The translations under genes and the position numbers were made by a program. DNA of 40,402 bases from Acidobacteriota bacterium (GTDB taxonomy: Bacteria > Acidobacteriota > UBA6911 > RPQK01 > JAJDTT01). The DNA lies in the NCBI GenBank assembly GCA_022827025.1, contig JAJDTT010000254.1:1-40402 (forward strand), read 5' to 3'. Of this stretch, positions 1 through 6,739 are shown one piece after another (position 1 is the first letter of the stretch; every line of letters starts with the position of its first letter). Below the pieces are notes generated by a model that did not search any database, had not been told where the DNA came from, and saw only the letters and a program-made list of their open reading frames with translations.

Positions 1-234
1 AACGAGTTCGGAGAGGAGATCGTCAGCGTAGTTCTCCCGGACGGCGTCGTCCCGCAGACCATCGACGACACGCCGCTCCCCTGGCGGGTCAACTTCTACT
101 CCAACGGCCGCAGCTCCGGCGGCGCCATCGGCCTGGTCAACCGGCAGGAAAAGCGCCTCTACGTCACCGCCGACCCCGTCACCGGCCTGGCCAAGGTGTC
201 TCCGGCCCTCGAACTCCAAGGGAGACCCCGATGA
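1..234 (+). CDS. gspH: Type II secretion pseudopilin GspH, C-terminal part (5' end outside window)
   Basis: The frame is open from the first base and ends in TGA at 232-234, giving 77 residues of a C-terminus. The motif SSGGAIGLVNRQEKR followed by LYVTADPVTGLAKVS is the typical end of GspH/FimT-type minor pseudopilins, where the last beta strands carry a Gly-rich turn and a V-DP-TG-V motif. GspH would be a periplasmic, inner-membrane-anchored minor subunit of the type II secretion pseudopilus. Its stop codon overlaps the ATG of the next gene (ATGA at 231-234), so gspH and gspI are translationally coupled. The family assignment also rests on gspI, gspJ and gspK following directly. The prepilin leader is outside the window. 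Confidence 0.85.
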   Translation, partial: NEFGEEIVSVVLPDGVVPQTIDDTPLPWRVNFYSNGRSSGGAIGLVNRQEKRLYVTADPVTGLAKVSPALELQGRPR

Positions 235-302
235 TGAAAGGAGGGGCGATGATGAAAGGAGGGGCGATGACGAAAGGAGGGGCGATGACGAAAGGAGGGG
301 CG
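231..302 (+). repeat. Four tandem 18-bp units, each carrying a Shine-Dalgarno and start codon
   Basis: The units at 231-248, 249-266, 267-284 and 285-302 are near-identical copies of ATGATGAAAGGAGGGGCG (third and fourth read ATGACG). Each has AAAGGAGG followed after a few bases by the ATG of the next unit, so the array is a ladder of ribosome binding sites and starts, all in the gspI frame. It encodes MMKGGA twice and MTKGGA twice, then runs into a hairpin repeat starting GGAGGGGCGATTTCC. Confidence 0.95.
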
Positions 303-1070
303 ATTTCCAATCGCCCACGGGAGGGGCGATTTCTAGTCGCCCCGAGAGGCGATTCCCAATCGCCGACTCCCCTTTCCCCCCTCCGGAGTCCGGCGCCTAA
401 AAGACGCCGCTCCTGTCGGCGCCCGGAAGGACGCCGTTCCCAGTCGGCGCCTGAAAGACGCCGCCCCGGACGCCGTTCCCGGTCGGCGGCTGGAAGACGG
501 CGGTTAGGAAACCGCCGCTCCGGACGCCGCTCCCAGCCGGCGCGTGAAACACGCCGGTCCTGTCGGCGCCCGGAAGGACGCCGATCCCAGTCGGCGCCTA
601 AAAGACGCCGCTCCACCGGCTTCACCCTCCTCGAAGTCCTGGTAGCCGTCTCCATTCTCGGACTCGGCGTCGCCGTCACCATGCAGACCTTCTCGGGAGG
701 CTTGAAGAACGTCCGGCGGATCGATCTGGCCCATCGGGCCATGACCCACGCCGAGAATGTCATGAACCGCCTTCTCAGCGACGAGGACCTGGTGGGCCCC
801 CTCCAGTTGGACGGGAATCTGGACGACGAGTTCGACTACACGGCAACGGTGGACTTCTGGGAGCCCCCCCGCCAGGGCCTCGCTCCGGAGATCGCCCTCC
901 CGCCCGTGAACCTCCTCCTGGTGCAGGTCCGCGTGCGCTACAAGAACGACCCCAACGGCAAGTTCTACACCGCCCGCTGCCTCAAGCTGGTCCCCGACCC
1001 CTACGCCGCCCCGGGAAACCGCGGCCGCCCCCAGAGCGAAATGGAAAGGATCCTCCGCGGTGGAAGATAG
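231..1070 (+). CDS. gspI: Minor pseudopilin GspI with a repeat-encoded giant leader
   Basis: Minor pseudopilin of the type II secretion pseudopilus tip. The prepilin peptidase motif G-FTLLE followed by a hydrophobic helix (VLVAVSILGLGVAV) is present, with Gly130 as the predicted cleavage residue and Glu at mature position 5. The mature part is about 149 residues, a normal GspI size. The leader is about 130 residues instead of the usual 6-25. It starts with four MMKGGA/MTKGGA units and continues as Arg/Pro/Ser-rich sequence encoded entirely by hairpin repeats. Between the last in-frame ATG (285) and Gly130 I see no ATG, GTG or TTG in frame, so translation must cross the repeats. The start at 231 is chosen because it overlaps the gspH stop. 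The alternative is a gene recently disrupted by repeats that happened to stay in frame. Confidence 0.85.
   Translation: MMKGGAMMKGGAMTKGGAMTKGGAISNRPREGRFLVAPRGDSQSPTPLSPLRSPAPKRRRSCRRPEGRRSQSAPERRRPGRRSRSAAGRRRLGNRRSGRRSQPARETRRSCRRPEGRRSQSAPKRRRSTGFTLLEVLVAVSILGLGVAVTMQTFSGGLKNVRRIDLAHRAMTHAENVMNRLLSDEDLVGPLQLDGNLDDEFDYTATVDFWEPPRQGLAPEIALPPVNLLLVQVRVRYKNDPNGKFYTARCLKLVPDPYAAPGNRGRPQSEMERILRGGR
303..616 (+). repeat. Hairpin repeat array inside the gspI leader
   Basis: The block starts with GGCGATTTCCAATCGCC-type palindromes and continues with units such as GGCGCCTAAAAGACGCC, GGCGCCTGAAAGACGCC and GGCGCGTGAAACACGCC, separated by short conserved spacers (for example GCTCC and the reverse of GACTGGGA). 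Most units are in the opposite orientation to those in gspJ. It ends within a few bases of the codons for the prepilin cleavage site. The frame stays open for over 300 bases and is extremely rich in Arg. Confidence 0.9.
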
Positions 1071-2031
1071 AACCGGCATATTTCCCACAAGGAGCGGCGT
1101 CCGGAGCGGCGTGTTTCACGCGCCGACTGGGAACGGCGTCCTTCCGGGCGCCACCCGGGGCGGCGTCTTTCAGGCGCCGACTGGGAATGGCGTCCTTCCG
1201 GGCGCCACCCGGAGCGGCGTGTCTCACGCGCCGACTGGGAACGGCGTCCGGAGCGGCGTCTTTCAGGCGCCGACTGGGACCGGCGTCCTTCCGGGCGCCA
1301 CCCCGACCAGCGTCTTTCACGCGCCGCCCCCCCCACCCCCCAACGCCGGCTTCACCCTCATGGAGCTCGTCGTCGCCTTCACCATCCTGGGACTGGTGGC
1401 CGGCATCGTCTTCTCCTCCTTCCGCCTGGCCCTCAACAGCTACCAGAAGAGCCAGACCCGCCTGGAGGAGGAGGCGGCCGAGAGAATCCTCGGAGACCAG
1501 GTCAAACGCCAGGTCGCCTCCCTCTACCCCCTGCGCCCGGTGGCGCCCCCGGACCGGACCGGCCTGGGCCCGGTGGAGCCTCCCACCCGCTTTCAGACGC
1601 CCCTCTTCTTCGGCACCCCTGATTCGGTCACCTTCATCACCGTGGCGCCTCTGGTCATGCATGAGACGCCCGGACTCACCGTAGTCCGTTACGGCCTGGC
1701 GGAGGACGAGTACGGAGACCGCTACATGGGTTCCATGGAGAGCCGTTTCGTGGGCCTGGACAGCTTCAACACCATGGTCCGGATTCCGGCCGGAAAGCCG
1801 CTGCCCCTGATCCGGGGCATCGACGCGCTGGAGTTCCAGTACTACGGCTACGACCCGCGCCAGCGGGCGTTCGCCTGGTTCCCGGAATGGCTGGGAGAGG
1901 AAATGCAGTCCGTGCCTCGGGCCATCCGCATCGTTCATAACAGAGGGGAGGTCTTCGCCTCCGTCAACGCCAGCTTCATCGGGAGGCGGGCAAGGTCGAA
2001 CCGGGTATTCGGAACGGCGGCGGATCAATGA
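1060..2031 (+). CDS. gspJ: Minor pseudopilin GspJ with a repeat-encoded long leader
   Basis: Minor pseudopilin of the type II secretion pseudopilus. The cleavage motif G-FTLMELVVAFTILGL has Gly97 as last leader residue and Glu5 of the mature chain, and the mature part is about 226 residues, typical for GspJ. The start is GTG at 1060, which overlaps the gspI stop (1068-1070) and has AAGGA at 1046-1050. The 97-residue leader consists of repeats of an 18-residue unit like SGVFHAPTGNGVLPGATR, encoded by a 54-bp DNA unit. In-frame GTG codons at 1111 and 1219 are possible later starts, but even the latter leaves a 44-residue, repeat-encoded leader. It overlaps gspK by four bases (2028-2031). Confidence 0.88.
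   Translation: MEDRTGIFPTRSGVRSGVFHAPTGNGVLPGATRGGVFQAPTGNGVLPGATRSGVSHAPTGNGVRSGVFQAPTGTGVLPGATPTSVFHAPPPPPPNAGFTLMELVVAFTILGLVAGIVFSSFRLALNSYQKSQTRLEEEAAERILGDQVKRQVASLYPLRPVAPPDRTGLGPVEPPTRFQTPLFFGTPDSVTFITVAPLVMHETPGLTVVRYGLAEDEYGDRYMGSMESRFVGLDSFNTMVRIPAGKPLPLIRGIDALEFQYYGYDPRQRAFAWFPEWLGEEMQSVPRAIRIVHNRGEVFASVNASFIGRRARSNRVFGTAADQ
1091..1325 (+). repeat. 54-bp-period hairpin array inside the gspJ leader
   Basis: Alternating hairpins of the types GGCGTGTTTCACGCGCC or GGCGTCTTTCAGGCGCC and GGCGTCCTTCCGGGCGCC are joined by the spacer GACTGGGAAC. The full unit is 54 bp, a multiple of three, so copy-number changes leave the gspJ frame intact. The last hairpin ends at about 1325, separated from the prepilin cleavage codons only by a C-rich stretch encoding six prolines. 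Confidence 0.92.
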
Positions 2032-3035
2032 ACGGCAATCGATCGAACACCGGCGGCGGCGACCGCGGCGCCGTCCTCGTCCTCGTCCTCTGGGTGATGC
2101 TGGCCCTGGGACTGTTGGCGCTGAGCTTCGGCGCGGCCATCCGCACCGAGATCGACGCCACCCGCAACCTGGTGGACCAGAAGCGGGCGCACTACCTGGC
2201 CCGCGCCGGAATCGACTACGCCGTCTATCGGATCGTCGAATCCCAGATGGCCTTCGCCAAGAGCCGTCAGCGCATGGAGATGGGGCCGGGATCGGTCCCC
2301 GAGATCATGACCGGCGTCGTCACCCTGCGGTTGGGACCCGATGTCGCCGACGTCCAGGTGGTGGACGAGACCGGGAAGATCAACCTGAACACGGCGCCCT
2401 CCCACCTGATCTACAACCTCCTGATCACGGTGGGAATGGATCCGGACGGGGCCGACAGCCTCACCGATTCCATCGAGGACTGGAGGGACCCCGACGAGTT
2501 CCTCCGGCCCAACGGGGCCGAGAGCGGCTACTACCTTTCGCTCCCGCAGCCCTACTACGCCAAGAACGGCCCCTTCGACGTCCCCGAAGAGCTGCTCCTG
2601 GTGCGGGGCGTGACCCCCGAGATCTACTACGGCCGGAAGGGCCTGACGCCCGAAGGCGACCGCGTGGAGTACTTCGGTCTGGGCAAGTACCTGACCGTCT
2701 TCAGCAAGGTGAACCGGATCAACGTCAACTCGGCCCCGGTCCCGGTCCTGGCCGCCATCCCCGGCCTGACCTACGAGACGGCCCTGGTCATCGACGAAAT
2801 GCGCCGCCAGTTCCCCCTGGGCGACGTCAACACCGCATTGACCCGGATCCCGGGCCTGCCCACGGACACGGCCTCCTATCTCTCGACCCTTCGATCCAAC
2901 GTCTACAACCTGATCAGCACCGGCCACGTCTCCGGCTCGGAAGTCGCCGGCCGCATCAACGCCGTCGTCCAGATCGGAGTCGGAATCAAGCAGTATGCTG
3001 TCCTCTACTGGAATGAAGCCAACACCGAACTCTAG
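2028..3035 (+). CDS. gspK: Minor pseudopilin GspK
   Basis: The 335-residue protein begins with a short leader ending at Gly14 (DRG-AVLVLVLWVMLALGLLALSF), then a hydrophobic helix. As usual for GspK, the mature position 5 is not Glu. Downstream, LVDQKRAHYLARAGIDYAVYR and VVDETGKINLNTAP, with two helix-hairpin-helix-like segments (INLNTAP and INVNSAPVPVLAAIPGL), match the large globular GspK domain that caps the pseudopilus with GspI and GspJ. The start ATG overlaps the gspJ stop. This gene has an ordinary leader free of repeats, in contrast to its two upstream neighbours. Confidence 0.93.
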   Translation: MNGNRSNTGGGDRGAVLVLVLWVMLALGLLALSFGAAIRTEIDATRNLVDQKRAHYLARAGIDYAVYRIVESQMAFAKSRQRMEMGPGSVPEIMTGVVTLRLGPDVADVQVVDETGKINLNTAPSHLIYNLLITVGMDPDGADSLTDSIEDWRDPDEFLRPNGAESGYYLSLPQPYYAKNGPFDVPEELLLVRGVTPEIYYGRKGLTPEGDRVEYFGLGKYLTVFSKVNRINVNSAPVPVLAAIPGLTYETALVIDEMRRQFPLGDVNTALTRIPGLPTDTASYLSTLRSNVYNLISTGHVSGSEVAGRINAVVQIGVGIKQYAVLYWNEANTEL

Positions 3036-3439
3036 AACCCGCGATCTCCAATCCCCAAGGAGCGTCGTCGTCCACGCGCCGACCGGGAACGGCGTCCGGA
3101 GCGGCGGTTTCCTAACCGCCGTCTTCCAGCCGCCGACTGGGACCACCGTCCGGAGCGGCGTCGTCCCCGGCGCCGACTGGGAAAGGCGTCCGGAGCGGCG
3201 TCGTCCTCGGCGCCGACTGGGATCGGCGTCCGGAGCGGCGTCGTCCTCGGCGCCGACTGGGATCGGCGTCCTTCCGGGCGCCGATCCTCTCCCCCGTGCA
3301 ACAACCCCCCAAACAGCCACACCTCAAAGTGGCCGCATCCGGAGGGGCGGACAGCAAAGCCCCCCCTCCTGCAAACCAAAAAAAGAAGGCGGGACAGGAA
3401 AGTCCCCCCTCCTGTCCCCCCAAGAGGTAACCATCAACC
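3036..3439 (+). repeat. Repeat-filled gspK-gspL intergenic region
   Basis: 3059-3282 carries hairpins GGCGGTTTCCTAACCGCC and, from about 3158, nearly identical 40-bp units (GGAGC, then GGCGTCGTCCTCGGCGCC, then GACTGGGATC, then GGCGTCC). 3342-3418 carries a second, G/C-run type of hairpin (GGGACAGGAAAGTCCCC and relatives). A convincing promoter was not seen. No gene is supported here. A weak purine stretch (AAGAGG, about 3423-3428) precedes the gspL ATG. Confidence 0.9.
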
Positions 3440-4852
3440 ATGAGATTCAGCCTGGGAACCGCTCTCGGAATCGAAATCCACGGCCCTGACCTGATCCTGG
3501 CCGTCGTCCGAAAAGGCTTCCGCCATTTCGAACTCCAGGACCACGCCGTCATCAAGGACTTCCGGACCCTCCCTCCGGCCCAACTCCGGGACCGGATCAG
3601 CCAGTCCGTCCGGTCCTACGCAACCCTCAAGGACCGGATCGTCCTGGGCATCCCCCGCGACGAGGCCGTCGTCCGCTGGCTGGAACTCCCCCTGGAAGTC
3701 GAGGAGAACCTGGACCAGATGGTCCGGTTCCAGGTGGAGCGCCTGGAGCCCACCGAGGAGAACGGGTCCTACTTCGAACACCAGGTGCTGGAGAAGGACG
3801 AAGCCGCGGGCAAGCTGCTGATCCAGATCACCATGCTGCCGCAGGCCACCCTGGACCGGTACCTGGAGACCCTCCAGCTCGCCGACCTCTATCCGGTGGC
3901 CATCCGCCTGTCCAGCATCGCCTATCACCAGGTCCTGCTGGCTCACGCCGACGGACTGCCCGCGGAGCAACCCTGCCTGGTCCTGGCTCTGAACCCCGGT
4001 TCCATCGAAATGGTCCTGATCTCCGGATCGCGCAAGTATTTCTCCCAGAAGGTCGGGTTGCGGGAGGACGAACCGCCGACGCTGCCGTCGATCCTGCACC
4101 ACGTGGACGCGTTCGTCTCCCAGGTCGGTCCGGTGGACGGCGAGCTTCGCAAGATCTACCTGAGCGGCGCGCTGGCCCGTTCCCTCCTGGCCGAGTTCCG
4201 GTCCCGCTTCGAAGATTGCGAACTGCTCCGCACCCACCTTCGGCTGGCCCCTCAGGACCTCCGGGCGGCGGCGGTGGAGCCCTTCCTGCCGGCCGCCGGG
4301 TTGGCCATTTCAGGCCTGAACCGGTCGGGACCGGCCCGTTACAACCTGATTCCGGAGGAGAAGCGGCTGGTGCTGGAACGGTCCAGCATGGCGCCGACGG
4401 CGCTGCTGGCGGGGCTCCTGGCCGTGATGGCCGTGGCCCTGCTGGGCAGGGACTATTTCCAGCAGTCCGACCTGACCCGCCAGATCCAGGTGGAGCTCAA
4501 CGCCCTCCAGCCCAGGGTCCAGGAGGTCATGGACCTGCGGGAAAGGGCCACCCGGGCCGAAGCCCGGCTGGCCGAGCTGCAGGAGTTGATGCAGGGCCGG
4601 CAGAAGGTCCTGGGCATCCTGCAGGAGATGACGGAGAAGACCCCGGACGACGCGTTCCTGGACCAGCTTTCGATTCGGGGGGAACAGGTCACCATGGTGG
4701 GCTACGCGTCGTCGGCGTCGGCGCTGCTGTCCAACCTCACCACCTCCGAGTCGCTCGACACCGTCGAGCCGCGGAACATCGCGCCCGCCCGGGGGATGGG
4801 GGATCGGGAGAAGTTCACCTTCGACGCCACGTCCAAGGAGTCTGCGCGGTAG
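3440..4852 (+). CDS. gspL: Type II secretion GspL-like protein (PilM-like plus PilN-like)
   Basis: The 470-residue protein has an N-terminal actin-like fold domain of the PilM/GspL type (residues about 1-300; GTALGIEIHGPDLILAVVRKG and GIPRDEAVVRWLELP are typical of that fold). One membrane helix follows (about 317-337, TALLAGLLAVMAVALLGRDYF), then a coiled-coil stretch (about 345-390) and a small periplasmic ferredoxin-like end. This is GspL architecture: it would link the cytoplasmic GspE ATPase to GspM. The gene lies between gspK and gspM as in standard operons. The start at 3440 has only a weak ribosome site, but the N-terminal beta strands support it. Confidence 0.85.
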   Translation: MRFSLGTALGIEIHGPDLILAVVRKGFRHFELQDHAVIKDFRTLPPAQLRDRISQSVRSYATLKDRIVLGIPRDEAVVRWLELPLEVEENLDQMVRFQVERLEPTEENGSYFEHQVLEKDEAAGKLLIQITMLPQATLDRYLETLQLADLYPVAIRLSSIAYHQVLLAHADGLPAEQPCLVLALNPGSIEMVLISGSRKYFSQKVGLREDEPPTLPSILHHVDAFVSQVGPVDGELRKIYLSGALARSLLAEFRSRFEDCELLRTHLRLAPQDLRAAAVEPFLPAAGLAISGLNRSGPARYNLIPEEKRLVLERSSMAPTALLAGLLAVMAVALLGRDYFQQSDLTRQIQVELNALQPRVQEVMDLRERATRAEARLAELQELMQGRQKVLGILQEMTEKTPDDAFLDQLSIRGEQVTMVGYASSASALLSNLTTSESLDTVEPRNIAPARGMGDREKFTFDATSKESAR

Positions 4853-4859
4853 AAATGCC

Positions 4860-4909
4860 GGAGCGGCGTCTTTTAGGCGCCGACTGGGAACGGCGTCCTT
4901 CCGGGCGCC
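4860..4909 (+). repeat. Pair of REP-type hairpins after gspL
   Basis: GGCGTCTTTTAGGCGCC, spacer GACTGGGAAC and GGCGTCCTTCCGGGCGCC follow the gspL stop within 10 bases. It is one copy of the unit found in the gspJ leader, here outside coding sequence, and abuts the MITE-like element that starts at about 4910. Confidence 0.9.
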
Positions 4910-5050
4910 GAATCGTAGCGGGAAAGTGGAGAATCGAGGCCGGATTTTCACGATTTGGAGGTGCATGGTGGTTCTATTCGCCGAGAAATCGCACGAATAT
5001 GGACCGATTCTACGCTTTCGCAGTAGATTGATTTCTGCCGCGCAGGCTCC
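4910..5050 (-). mobile_element. MITE-like element, copy 1 (one end truncated)
   Basis: About 140 bp match the reverse complement of 9534-9674 with only scattered differences (for example GGAGGTGCAT, TTCTATTCGCCG and ATATGGACCGATTC). The end near 5026-5050 carries the terminal inverted repeat seen at both ends of copy 2. The other end is missing and replaced by a REP hairpin. No coding capacity is apparent. The element ends 15 bp before the gspM start, so it forms most of the gspM 5' region. Confidence 0.85.
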
Positions 5051-5065
5051 CGGTGAAAGGGAATC

Positions 5066-5656
5066 ATGAGGAAGCTGACACTCAGAGAGCGGCGCATCCT
5101 GCAGGGAGGAGGACTGACGGCAGCCGTCGTGCTGGTCTACTTCTTCGCGGTGGAGCCCTTCCATGAAGCCCGGGCCTCCATCCCGGTCCAACTGGAGACC
5201 AAGGCCAGGCTGCTGCAGCGTTCGAAGCAGCTCCTCTCGCAGCGGGACTACTACCGGTCCCGGAGCGAGGAGCTCGAGGGGCTGATCCAGCAGTACGAGA
5301 ACCGCTTCATCGAGGCCGAGAATTCCAGCGACGCCACCACCAGGATGGAGCTGGCGGTGCGGGACCTGGCGTCCCGGCTGGGAATCACCATCGCCCGGAG
5401 CAGCCGGGTGCAGGAGCGGGTCCTGGACGACCGGTACGCCAAGATCACGCTGAGAGTGAATCTCCGGGCCGACCTGCGGCAGGTGTTGGAGTTCGTCCAC
5501 GCCCTTTCGGCCTACCCCAAGTTCCTCAAGGTCGAGAACCTGGAGCTCCGGGTCGGACGGGTCAAGGGCCAGCGCCGCCTCAACCCCAGCCTGCACGTTT
5601 CGGGTCTGATTCAACTTTCTCCCGAGCCGGGCATCTCTACCAGGAGCGGAACATGA
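5066..5656 (+). CDS. gspM: Type II secretion GspM-like (PilO-like) inner-membrane protein
   Basis: The 196-residue protein has a short basic N-terminus (MRKLTLRERR), one membrane helix (about residues 14-31), a long coiled coil (about 40-95) and a compact alpha/beta end with the pattern RDLASRLGITIARSS then YAKITLRVNLRADLRQVLEFVHALSAYPKFLKVENLEL. This is typical of GspM subtype b/PilO proteins that pair with GspL in the inner-membrane platform. The purine-rich sequence GAAAGGG at about 5055 precedes the ATG. It overlaps gspC by the four bases ATGA (5653-5656). The symbol is by synteny and fold; sequence conservation in this family is low. Confidence 0.8.
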   Translation: MRKLTLRERRILQGGGLTAAVVLVYFFAVEPFHEARASIPVQLETKARLLQRSKQLLSQRDYYRSRSEELEGLIQQYENRFIEAENSSDATTRMELAVRDLASRLGITIARSSRVQERVLDDRYAKITLRVNLRADLRQVLEFVHALSAYPKFLKVENLELRVGRVKGQRRLNPSLHVSGLIQLSPEPGISTRSGT

Positions 5657-6447
5657 GGCAAGGAATCCTTTTGCTCAACCTGTTGCTGGTGGCGGGCGTC
5701 GGCCTGTTGGGCCAGCGCCTGATCTCGGACTGGCGCCATTTCCGGGAGTCCACGCGCCAGGACGTCTACCAGCGGATCAACCGGGGTCCCGCGCCGCGCG
5801 AGGACGCCTCCTTCAGGCAGGAGCCGACGCGGCCCTTCAACGACTACCTGGAGATCCACGAGAGAAACCTGTTCAAGCCGGAACGCCGGCCGGACCCGGT
5901 GGGTACCGGAACCCCCGCGCCCCCCCGGAAGCCCCCGCCGCTGCCCATCAAGCCGACTCTGCACGGGGTGTCCACCATCCGGGGCGAGCAGAGGGCATTC
6001 CTGACGGTCTTCGCGGGGAAGAAGAACCAGGGAGAGTCCCGGACGGTGATGCTGGGAGACCCGGTGCAGGGGTACCGGGTGGGTGAGATTACGCCGACCA
6101 CGGTCACCCTGGTATGGAACCATCACACCGAGCTGATCGACATCATGGACTCCAGGAAGGGCAAGCAGCCCAAGAAGTCGGCGGCCCGGAAGGCCGGAGG
6201 CGGCGCGGTCAACATCGTGACCGTCGGTTCCACGCGGGCCGCCGTGGAGACGGTGGCCGCAGCGGTCCCGCCCGCCGAAGAGGCGGCCCGCGCGGCCGTG
6301 AGTCCCACCGCCGCGCAACAACGGGTCCGGTCCGGTGGAGCCGCCGCCCGGGGCCGCACCACCCTCACCGGCCGCCAGGGCGCCGCCCGCGGCCGCACCG
6401 GAGCCGCGAGGCGCCCCGTCTATGGCACCGCCGCGACCCCGAGATGA
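5653..6447 (+). CDS. gspC: GspC-like inner-membrane component with a basic low-complexity tail
   Basis: The 264-residue protein has an N-terminal membrane helix (residues 4-22), a conserved GspC/PilP-like segment (FNDYLEIHERNLFKPERRP, about 62-80), and a small beta domain (about 103-164, LHGVSTIRGEQRAFLTVF through TTVTLVWNHHTELIDI) that corresponds to the homology region contacting the secretin N0 domain. There is no PDZ domain. Instead residues from about 168 to the end are Ala/Arg/Gly-rich and strongly basic, apparently disordered. The gene overlaps gspM and precedes gspD, as expected for the GspC-GspD pair. It could equally be named a PilP-like pilotage protein; the role is the same. Confidence 0.75.
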   Translation: MRQGILLLNLLLVAGVGLLGQRLISDWRHFRESTRQDVYQRINRGPAPREDASFRQEPTRPFNDYLEIHERNLFKPERRPDPVGTGTPAPPRKPPPLPIKPTLHGVSTIRGEQRAFLTVFAGKKNQGESRTVMLGDPVQGYRVGEITPTTVTLVWNHHTELIDIMDSRKGKQPKKSAARKAGGGAVNIVTVGSTRAAVETVAAAVPPAEEAARAAVSPTAAQQRVRSGGAAARGRTTLTGRQGAARGRTGAARRPVYGTAATPR

Positions 6448-6477
6448 GGAGCCGCGACTCCCAATCGCCAACGGAGC

Positions 6478-6629
6478 GGCGATTTCCAATCGCCGTCTTG
6501 GAGCGGCGATTTCTAATCGCCGGCCTGGAACGGCGATTTCTAGTCGCCAGTCAGGAACGGCGATTTCCAGTCGCCGTCTTGGAGCGGCGATTTCTAGTCG
6601 CCAATCAGGGACGGCGATTTCCAATCGCC
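6478..6629 (+). repeat. Six-hairpin array with exact 27-bp period between gspC and gspD
   Basis: Six 17-bp palindromes of the type GGCGATTTCCAATCGCC or GGCGATTTCTAGTCGCC start at 6478, 6505, 6532, 6559, 6586 and 6613. They are separated by 10-bp spacers that are similar but not identical (GTCTTGGAGC twice, GGCCTGGAAC, AGTCAGGAAC, AATCAGGGAC). A degenerate seventh unit precedes them. Together with flanks this accounts for most of the 292-bp gap between gspC and gspD. In RNA each unit would fold into a 7-bp stem with a 3-base loop. Confidence 0.97.
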
Positions 6630-6739
6630 GTCCCTGGCCACAACACCGAAACCGGCAAACGGCCTCCGCTCTTCCGGTTTGGAATATTTGATGTGAAACG
6701 TGTCCAACACATGATGACGATTCCCAAGAGGTTCAAATA

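Noticed and set aside
231-1070. gspI as a pseudogene destroyed by repeats
   Set aside because: The frame is intact from the gspH-overlapping ATG through over 300 bases of repeat into a normal mature pseudopilin, with no stop. A random insertion series would be expected to shift frame. The possibility remains that the long leader impairs processing.
6478-6629. Possible CRISPR array
   Set aside because: The 17-bp units are separated by 10-bp spacers that resemble one another, far too short for CRISPR spacers, and no cas gene is near. The units are palindromes of a dispersed family.
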